A DNA stretch of 11,613 bases from Alphaproteobacteria bacterium. GTDB lineage: Bacteria; Pseudomonadota; Alphaproteobacteria; UBA6615. Both the position numbers and the translations under genes were made by a program. How positions within the stretch are numbered: position 1 is the stretch's first letter; each line of letters opens with the position of its first letter. The stretch is from NCBI GenBank assembly GCA_013003285.1, contig JABDJY010000105.1, forward strand, positions 1 through 11,613. Direction: 5' to 3'. Under the pieces are notes generated by a model. It searched no databases, was not told the origin of the DNA, and saw nothing but the letters and a program-made list of their open reading frames with translations. Below, one piece after another: positions 7,384 through 11,613 of this stretch.

Positions 7384-7395
7384 GCCTCAGCTCGC

Positions 7396-7424
7396 TTGAC
7401 GCCGACCGGGGTGGGGATTACACA
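7396..7424 (+). promoter_or_regulatory. Sigma-70 promoter of the tRNA-His gene
   Basis: TTGACG (7396-7401) and TACACA (7419-7424) with the ideal 17-base spacer. The inferred start near 7431 is a few bases before the mature tRNA, giving a short 5' leader for RNase P. It begins just after the stop of the upstream exported protein. Confidence 0.7.
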
Positions 7425-7439
7425 CTCCCACTTTCGGCG

Positions 7440-7516
7440 GTGGCTGTAGCTCAGTTGGTTAGAGCGCCTGGTTGTGGTCCAGGAGGCCGGGGGTTCAAGT
7501 CCCCTCAGCCACCCCA
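7440..7516 (+). tRNA. tRNA-His (anticodon GTG)
   Basis: Cloverleaf readable by eye: acceptor strand GTGGCTG (7440-7446) pairs with CAGCCAC (7506-7512), TAGCTCAG opens the D arm, the anticodon loop is TTGTGGT within a CCTGG/CCAGG stem, and the T arm holds GGTTCAAGTCC. The 3' CCA (7514-7516) is encoded. The base before position 1 is G (7439) and the discriminator is C (7513), so the extra G-1:C73 pair that histidyl-tRNA synthetase recognises comes from the genome. Confidence 0.97.
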
Positions 7517-7643
7517 ATTTTCCACGTCGATATCCTACGATTGTTCAACCCTCCCAGGCTGCACGCCTCTGGGTTGGCCACCAGTCGAGCATTTCGCTGT
7601 GCCGATTTACCGCGTCTACTCTTCGGCGGGAATGGTGGGGCGA

Positions 7644-7693
7644 ATTTCACTTGAACAAAATATTGATTCACCCCAAAGTGGTTAAAGTGAAAT
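7644..7693. repeat. Inverted-repeat cluster with ATTTCACTT/AAGTGAAAT arms
   Basis: ATTTCACTT (7644-7652) and AAGTGAAAT (7685-7693) form a perfect 9-bp inverted repeat. Inside it, TTGATTCAC (7663-7671) pairs with GTGAAATCAA apart from one missing T, and ATTCAC-N6-GTG (7666-7680) repeats the layout of the dyad at 6443-6462. It is a possible binding region for the same type of regulator, upstream of the octacysteine cluster. Confidence 0.45.
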
Positions 7694-7749
7694 CAATAAC
7701 GAGTACTTGTTCCGATTATTCCTTGAATTACGCATACCATGATACTTGC

Positions 7750-7782
7750 CGGGCTAACCCGACTACTTCCGGTGATTAGCCC
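7750..7782 (+). promoter_or_regulatory. Alternative hairpins in the leader of the octacysteine gene
   Basis: CGGG-CTAA-CCCG (7750-7761) can form a small hairpin. GGGCTAA (7751-7757) can instead pair with TTAGCCC (7776-7782) around an 18-base loop. The two use the same bases and exclude each other. They end about 18 bases before the ribosome site AGGGAG (7800-7805), so a switch between them could affect translation. No known riboswitch class was recognised. Confidence 0.35.
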
Positions 7783-7812
7783 ATTCGGCGGTAACTATTA
7801 GGGAGACTGAGC

Positions 7813-8346
7813 ATGGCTGACGGAAAAGGCGACCCCGAGGATTTCGATGTACCCGAGGCATTGAGCGACAGCGAGCTTAAATCGCTAAACGCGCTGATTC
7901 ACAAATTACCCATCCCGCATTTGGATGATCTGAAAGAACACCAGAAAGATTGCTGTTGTTGTTGCTGTTGCTGCGACAAAGATGACGCAACCGGCGCATC
8001 CGCCCGGTTCGATTTTAACCCCAGCCTGACCATCTACGCGATTCCGTTCTCTGGACCCCGACGAGCGATCTCGCGTATCGAGGGGACATTCTCCTGGAAC
8101 GCCCCCGCGGGTACGGCAAGCGTTACTCTGGAATGGGAACGCTACAACTCCACCGGCCTGTTGATCCACGGCTTCCAGCCGCTGGGCCCGAACTACACTG
8201 GCCTTCCACCATCCGGATTTGCCGCCTGGGACACCAGATACACCCTTTCACTGGGCCATCGCGTCCACATAAGGGCGATCACAGACCAGGGCGTCACCAG
8301 TCGCGTTCGCTGGCGTGACGGCAACGGTGGCGCCGGCTGGCTATAG
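7813..8346 (+). CDS. Octacysteine protein: unknown, eight consecutive Cys then a beta-rich domain
   Basis: A 177-residue protein of unrecognised family. Residues 1-46 are acidic and probably helical (LSDSELKSLNALIHKL). Residues 47-54 are eight cysteines in a row, flanked by Asp/Lys, and there is no other cysteine in the protein. Residues about 65-177 look like a beta-sandwich: alternating strands TLEWERYNS, RYTLSLGHRVHIRAI and GVTSRVRWRDG, ending in GGAGWL. There is no signal peptide or membrane segment. The run could be a metal or cluster ligand, a site of lipidation, or a cross-linking point; none of these can be proved here. AGGGAG (7800-7805) lies 7 bases before the ATG. It leads a run of four same-strand genes, 53 bases before the next. 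The Cys codons mix TGC and TGT, so the run is not a pure triplet expansion. Confidence 0.8.
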   Translation: MADGKGDPEDFDVPEALSDSELKSLNALIHKLPIPHLDDLKEHQKDCCCCCCCCDKDDATGASARFDFNPSLTIYAIPFSGPRRAISRIEGTFSWNAPAGTASVTLEWERYNSTGLLIHGFQPLGPNYTGLPPSGFAAWDTRYTLSLGHRVHIRAITDQGVTSRVRWRDGNGGAGWL

Positions 8347-8399
8347 GCCGACTTCCGATAGGTGACGTTAGTTTGGGACTCTGATCAGGGAGAAATGCA

Positions 8400-8822
8400 A
8401 TGGCGACCAAAGGTTCAAAGGCAGAGGAAATCGCATGGTACCAAGCCGCGGATTGCTGTTTGACTCCGGCGGGGCTTCTAAAGCCGACCGTGACCCTCGA
8501 TGTGGACGTGACAGGTGGCGGTACTGGATTGACCGTTAAGGCGACCGCCACACATGCTTGCGGAATATCCGATTACGCCATTGGCGTGAAGATAAAAGGC
8601 CCCGGTGACACCGAATGGTGGAACTTTAGAGAAACCAGTGTCGCGCCAAATAACAATGAATGGAAATGGGGGCCGGGTGAGGCTGATCAACTGCCGGTTC
8701 CATCGCTCACGGAAGTCTATGTGTACGTTGCCGCGTTCAGCACATGTGTGACGATGGGCCAAGATAGCGCTCACATCTTGCTTCTTTGCATGATTGCGCA
8801 GCGGTGGTTCCGACGGCGCTGA
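8400..8822 (+). CDS. Unknown Cys-containing, probably beta-rich protein
   Basis: A 140-residue protein, family not recognised. After a short polar N-terminus comes a Cys pair (Cys19-Cys20 in AADCCLTPAG), then an Ig-like pattern of strands: PTVTLDVDVTGGGTGLTVKATATHACG, YAIGVKIKGPGDTEWWNF and LTEVYVYVAAFS. Further cysteines are at 54, 116 and 130, and the tail RWFRRR is basic. There is no signal peptide. The leader AGGGAGAAATGCA before this ATG resembles the AGGGAGACTGAGC before the octacysteine gene, and both proteins begin Met-Ala. The two are both Cys-bearing and probably beta-rich, so they may be partners or distant relatives; no aligned sequence identity was seen in their domains. It is 48 bases from the next gene. 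Confidence 0.75.
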   Translation: MATKGSKAEEIAWYQAADCCLTPAGLLKPTVTLDVDVTGGGTGLTVKATATHACGISDYAIGVKIKGPGDTEWWNFRETSVAPNNNEWKWGPGEADQLPVPSLTEVYVYVAAFSTCVTMGQDSAHILLLCMIAQRWFRRR

Positions 8823-8870
8823 CATTGACGGCCCTTGTTTGAGCGACAATGAACATGGAGGGGTAGGTAT

Positions 8871-9365
8871 ATGGCCGCGAAGCCAGAGAAAAAGGGGAAA
8901 CGAAAAGGAAAAAGCGTTTCAAAATCTCAAGAGACGAAGGGGTTTCTGACCGGTATATTGCCGGTGCAAGACGAAATTCGTCAGTTTACCGCATTCTACA
9001 TAACCTTCATTACGGTTGGCCTCGATTTTCTGAAAGACGAGGCGGAGCGGATCGCACGGCGCTACCAGGCGGAACGGGCGAATATGACGGTGGACCAGCA
9101 GGTTGCCTTCTCCAATGCATTTTTGGATTACCGAAGAACGCGCCAAGGCATATCGTCGAAACTGGGTCATCTGGCGATCGCGAAGAATGCCATGGATGCG
9201 CTTCACCTTCTCGTCGAAGTCGAGAACGACCGAGACAGGTTGGCGCGATTTCACGCCATGAAAGTTGAACTGATGTTGAACGTGTTTCGACTTTTGATCG
9301 ATCTCGCGAAAGATCTGAACAAAATGTCGGAAGACTTGAAACGCGCTGAACAAGCGATTCCTTAG
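8871..9365 (+). CDS. Unknown helical protein with a Lys-rich N-terminus
   Basis: A 164-residue protein, family not recognised. Residues 4-20 are strongly basic (KPEKKGKRKGKSVSK), suggesting contact with nucleic acid or acidic surfaces. The rest is predicted helical by eye. There is an amphipathic stretch with aromatic residues (FTAFYITFITVGLDFL, 39-54), then long charged helices DEAERIARRYQAERA, AMDALHLLVEVENDRDRLARFH and VFRLLIDLAKDLNKMSEDLKRAEQ, which would suit a helical bundle or coiled coil. There are no cysteines, in contrast with the two genes before it. GGAGGGG (8857-8863) is 7 bases before the ATG, the strongest ribosome site of the cluster. The next gene starts 13 bases after the stop, so the two are probably co-translated. 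Confidence 0.78.
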   Translation: MAAKPEKKGKRKGKSVSKSQETKGFLTGILPVQDEIRQFTAFYITFITVGLDFLKDEAERIARRYQAERANMTVDQQVAFSNAFLDYRRTRQGISSKLGHLAIAKNAMDALHLLVEVENDRDRLARFHAMKVELMLNVFRLLIDLAKDLNKMSEDLKRAEQAIP

Positions 9366-9378
9366 ATGAGGAAATGAG

Positions 9379-9594
9379 ATGCCGAAAATACCGGACAGTC
9401 CGAAAGACTATTTCGCCGAATTGCCGGCCTCGACAAAGGAAATGGAGGCTGAGTATGGGAAAATCGTCGAGAAACTCCGATCCATCGCGCCCGATCTGGT
9501 AGAGCGCCATGAAAGGCTCGCCAATCTTCAATTCAACAATGAGGCCCATCTCGATGAGTTGATGGCGCTAATCGGACAACCCTTACCCGAATAA
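9379..9594 (+). CDS. Unknown small helical protein
   Basis: A 71-residue acidic protein, family not recognised. After a Pro-rich start (MPKIPDSPKDYFAELP) it is almost wholly helical by eye: TKEMEAEYGKIVEKLRSIAPDLVERHERLANLQFNNEAHLDELMALIG. There are no cysteines, signal peptide or membrane segment. It starts 13 bases after the previous helical protein, with GAGGAA 5 bases before the ATG, so the pair is likely made together and may bind each other. It is the last gene of the four-gene run; no terminator hairpin was seen after it. Confidence 0.72.
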   Translation: MPKIPDSPKDYFAELPASTKEMEAEYGKIVEKLRSIAPDLVERHERLANLQFNNEAHLDELMALIGQPLPE

Positions 9595-9622
9595 CGCAAA
9601 TCTTGGTGTTGTCCCGATAACT

Positions 9623-9652
9623 TGGCTTTGCCGGGCTGCGGACGATACAAGT
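9623..9652 (+). promoter_or_regulatory. Weak promoter candidate before the nnr fragment
   Basis: TTGGCT followed after 18 bases by TACAAG, in the 119-base gap between the small helical gene and the nnr fragment. The match to consensus is modest. It would drive the exported protein and nnr. Confidence 0.2.
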
Positions 9653-9713
9653 TGCCGTTCGAATACGCTAAACTGACGCCACGGCGACTTCAGTTCCTGA
9701 ATAGGCAACACTC

Positions 9714-9830
9714 ATGACCATCCGTTGGATCGACAGCGTAACGGAACTTCTGCGTATCGTGGAAGTGAACCGAGCCGATACAGCGGCGATTGTCAGAGGG
9801 GTTTCCCGTCTAGACCTGATGAAAGTGGCC
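9714..9830 (+). pseudogene. Duplicate 5' fragment of nnr (39 codons)
   Basis: These 117 bases align without a gap to the first 39 codons of nnr (10313-10429). By hand count 87 of 117 bases and 23 of 39 residues are identical, for example WIDS, ELLR, RAD and GVS shared. Similarity stops sharply after GTGGCC, where the next gene's ATG begins. Weaker likeness continues about 20 bases upstream of the start (a shared TTCCT). Many differences are silent third-position changes and no stop or frameshift is present, so the copy is diverged but not decayed. It lacks the whole catalytic region and cannot be an enzyme. It runs in frame into the exported protein, so a 200-residue fusion is formally possible, but that would bury a signal peptide. 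Confidence 0.75.
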
Positions 9831-10316
9831 ATGAGGCGGTTCTTCGTTTTGAGCGTCATCCCGATTCTTTTGTTTGCTCCGCAGACGGCGCCAGCACAGA
9901 CAGTCTCTAGTGAGGAGAATCCGGTTCAGGCTGAGAGGGTCTTTGTTGTTGTAAATGACGGCGTGACCGGCGGATGCTTGCTGAAGCCCAACGCGTTAAA
10001 AATCGAGGCGGAGCAAATCTTGCAGCAGTCTGGTTTTTTGGTCATTGGCGATAACGACCAGGCTGACTTTAGATTTTCGATTTCACCGAAGGGCGGCCCC
10101 TTTGGCAACGTTGCGAATTCTTGTATTGGGGCCGTCGCCATTCAATTGACGCAGATTGAGCCTTTGGGCGGCCAAAGATTTGGAACCGTCCTGGCGCTTC
10201 AGAACGGCAATACCATTACGGGTCCAAAGCCGGAGTTTGAATCGCGACTCCGCCAATCCGTTGGTCAGCAGGTCTCCGCTCTGACAACCCAATTCCTCAA
10301 GGGGCGTGTCCCGTGA
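9831..10316 (+). CDS. Small exported protein of unknown function, inserted before nnr
   Basis: A 161-residue protein if it starts at ATG 9831. The N-terminus is a good Sec signal peptide: Arg2-Arg3, hydrophobic FFVLSVIPILLFA, cleavage near PAQ at 21-23. The mature part (about 138 residues) is unrecognised. It opens with strands RVFVVVNDGV, then has a helix NALKIEAEQILQQSG, more strands (FRFSISP, AVAIQLTQI, GTVLALQNG) and a C-terminal helix. Cys49 and Cys98 could form a disulfide in the periplasm. The start is uncertain: no strong ribosome site precedes 9831, an in-frame ATG is at 9819, and the frame is open back to 9714 through the nnr fragment. Its TGA overlaps the GTG start of nnr (GTGA), so the two are probably translationally coupled. 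Confidence 0.7.
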   Translation: MRRFFVLSVIPILLFAPQTAPAQTVSSEENPVQAERVFVVVNDGVTGGCLLKPNALKIEAEQILQQSGFLVIGDNDQADFRFSISPKGGPFGNVANSCIGAVAIQLTQIEPLGGQRFGTVLALQNGNTITGPKPEFESRLRQSVGQQVSALTTQFLKGRVP

Positions 10317-11613
10317 AAACCCATTGGATCGACAGCGCATCGGAACTTCTGCGCGTCTCGGAAATGTACCGGGCCGACGCTGCGGCCATTGCTGGCGGGG
10401 TATCGGGGCTTGAGTTGATGGAAGTGGCCGGCGCGGCGATCGCCGACACGGTTCAGGAACTTTGGCCGACCGGCGACGTGCTGGTGCTGTGCGGGCCGGG
10501 CAATAATGGTGGCGATGGGTTTGTCGCGGCGCGGTTGCTGGCCGAGGCTGGGCGGCAGGTGCGGCTCGCGCTGCTGGGGTCGATCGACAAACTGGAAGGC
10601 GACGCCGGCGCCAATGCGGCGCGCTGGAGTGGCGCGGTATTGCCGTTGGCGCCATCGTTGCTCGACGGCGCCGATGTGGTGATCGACGCTCTGTTCGGCG
10701 CCGGTCTCGGCCGACCGCTCGACGGAGATGCGCGGGAAACTATCGAAGCGCTGGCGGCATCGGGCTTGCCTTGTGTGGCGGTCGATGTGCCCAGCGGGGT
10801 GCATGGCGACACCGGGCAGGTGCTCGGCACAGCGGCCCAAGCCGAAGTCACCGTGACCTTCTTTCGCCGCAAGCCGGGACATCTGCTCTATCCGGGCCGG
10901 GCATTGTGCGGCGAGGTCCGCGTCGCTGATATCGGCATTCCCGATACGGTCTTGGCCCAAATATCGCCCCAACTTTCAGAGAACCGGCCCGAACTGTGGC
11001 GCGACCTGTTGCCGCGGCCCCAACCCCAGGCTCACAAATATGATCGTGGGCACGCGGTCGTTGCCGGCGGTGCGGTGCTGACCGGCGCGGCGCGGTTGGC
11101 GAGTCATGCGGCGTTACGGATGGGGGCAGGGCTGGTGAGCATCGCAGCGCCGCCCGACGCCGGTGTGATTTATCGTTCCGGGCCGCCAACCATCATGGTT
11201 CGCGATATCCCGGACGGGGCATCCTTCGCGGCAATGCTCGCTGAACTAAAGGTGACCGCGGCTTTGATCGGGCCGGGAAATGGCGTCGATGGTCGGGTAG
11301 GCGGCGCGACCGCCGATCGGGTATTGCGGGCCTTGGCGCTACGGCCCTGTGTCCTGGACGCGGATGCACTCACAGTTTTCGCCGATGATCCTGACAAACT
11401 TTTTGCCGCGCTCGGCGCGACTTCCGCCGGGACTAATGTTCTCACGCCCCATGACGGCGAGTTCGCGCGGCTGTTTCACTCCCAGCAAGAAAGCGACGGC
11501 AAGATAGAGATGGCCCGCGCCGCCGCGCTTCGCGCGAACGCGACCATATTGCTCAAAGGGGCCGATACGGTCATCGCCGCGCCCGACGGCCGGGCCGTGG
11601 TCAACACCAACGC
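10313..11613 (+). CDS. nnr: Bifunctional NAD(P)H-hydrate repair enzyme Nnr, 3' end missing
   Basis: Repairs NAD(P)H hydrates. The N-terminal YjeF-N domain epimerises S and R forms, and the C-terminal kinase-like domain dehydrates the S form using ATP or ADP. 433 codons are visible. Epimerase motifs: GPGNNGGDGF (61-70), VIDALFGAGLGRPLDG (123-138) and DVPSGVHGDTG (158-168). Dehydratase motifs: HKYDRGHAVVAGG (241-253), LDADAL (348-353), LTPHDGEFARL (377-387) and LLKGADTVIA (413-422). The G(S/T)GD catalytic loop would lie beyond the right edge. The GTG start overlaps the previous stop (GTGA); AAGGGG lies upstream. The likeness of the 9714 fragment to residues from this GTG onward supports it, although many relatives start near Met18. 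nnr is a neighbour of glnB in some alphaproteobacteria as I recall them; here it is over 5 kb away on the other strand. Confidence 0.93.
   Translation, partial: MKTHWIDSASELLRVSEMYRADAAAIAGGVSGLELMEVAGAAIADTVQELWPTGDVLVLCGPGNNGGDGFVAARLLAEAGRQVRLALLGSIDKLEGDAGANAARWSGAVLPLAPSLLDGADVVIDALFGAGLGRPLDGDARETIEALAASGLPCVAVDVPSGVHGDTGQVLGTAAQAEVTVTFFRRKPGHLLYPGRALCGEVRVADIGIPDTVLAQISPQLSENRPELWRDLLPRPQPQAHKYDRGHAVVAGGAVLTGAARLASHAALRMGAGLVSIAAPPDAGVIYRSGPPTIMVRDIPDGASFAAMLAELKVTAALIGPGNGVDGRVGGATADRVLRALALRPCVLDADALTVFADDPDKLFAALGATSAGTNVLTPHDGEFARLFHSQQESDGKIEMARAAALRANATILLKGADTVIAAPDGRAVVNTN

Larger units (their letters stand above)
7517..7812. other. Non-coding, locally AT-rich spacer between tRNA-His and the octacysteine gene
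   Basis: No convincing gene is seen; open frames here either start inside the tRNA or lack a ribosome site. It holds an imperfect hairpin soon after the tRNA (CCCAGGC 7553-7559 with GCCTCTGGG 7565-7573), a cluster of TTCAC/GTGAA boxes (7644-7693) and a pair of alternative hairpins (7750-7782). By hand count only 20 of 60 bases at 7681-7740 are G or C. No integrase and no repeat of the tRNA 3' end were found. Confidence 0.6.

Noticed and set aside
7440..7685. 81-codon open frame and overlapping small frames
   Set aside because: They begin within tRNA-His, so they are not credible as coding.
7951..7974. The TGC/TGT run as a microsatellite or assembly artefact
   Set aside because: It is an imperfect mixture of codons, stays in frame with a gene that has a good ribosome site, and the flanking sequence is ordinary. 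It is kept as a coding feature, though a read-level check would settle it.
7439..9713. tRNA-derived attachment-site repeat
   Set aside because: I looked for a second copy of the tRNA 3' end (such as CAGCCACC after GTCCCC) and found none in the window; no integrase gene is present.
10083..11445. Leftward open frames of 91 to 235 codons
   Set aside because: They are antisense to nnr and the exported gene, with shadow-type Arg/Ala/Pro-rich composition.
1..11613. CRISPR array or insertion sequence
   Set aside because: No regularly spaced direct repeats, no transposase motifs and no terminal inverted repeats of an insertion sequence were seen.

Overview
The window looks like an alphaproteobacterial chromosome, probably from a Rhodospirillales-like lineage. 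The evidence is the close-set glnB-glnA pair behind a sigma-54-type promoter, an alphaproteobacterial-style ParE, a YciA thioesterase, a bifunctional Nnr and overall high GC. The lineage call is inference from protein character, because no search could be run.

Left part (1-3021). The 5' two thirds of parE (topoisomerase IV subunit B) runs leftward off the edge. Diverging from it is a tightly coupled rightward operon of three genes, each overlapping the next by ATGA: a YciA-like acyl-CoA thioesterase, a small exported protein of unknown function, and a protein with two tandem DUF427 domains. A perfect 12-bp-stem bidirectional terminator (3049-3080) separates this operon from the convergent glnA.

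Middle part (3105-7516). On the minus strand, in order of transcription, lie a fold-type-I PLP aminotransferase, glnB (PII) and glnA (glutamine synthetase I). A GG-N10-GC sigma-54 promoter sits upstream of glnB, so glnBA should respond to nitrogen status through NtrC. PII Tyr51 and the glutamine synthetase adenylylation Tyr398 are both present, so the usual post-translational nitrogen switch should work. Diverging from the aminotransferase is an exported protein with a fibronectin-III-like and a discoidin-like domain, preceded by two perfect inverted repeats over a candidate promoter. A tRNA-His gene (GTG anticodon, encoded CCA, genomic G at -1) with a good sigma-70 promoter follows.

Right part (7517-11613). 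Downstream of the tRNA the sequence changes character: a locally AT-rich leader, then four short unrecognised genes in one direction (7813-9594). The first encodes eight consecutive cysteines and no other cysteine. The second is a Cys-containing, probably beta-rich protein. The third and fourth are helical. This is the best candidate for an undescribed system. It is followed by a diverged duplicate of the first 39 codons of nnr (9714-9830, about 74% identical by hand count). That fragment runs in frame into a small exported protein, whose stop codon overlaps the GTG start of the intact nnr (partial, runs off the right edge). The layout reads as accessory DNA between tRNA-His and nnr, with a scar of recombination at the 5' end of nnr.
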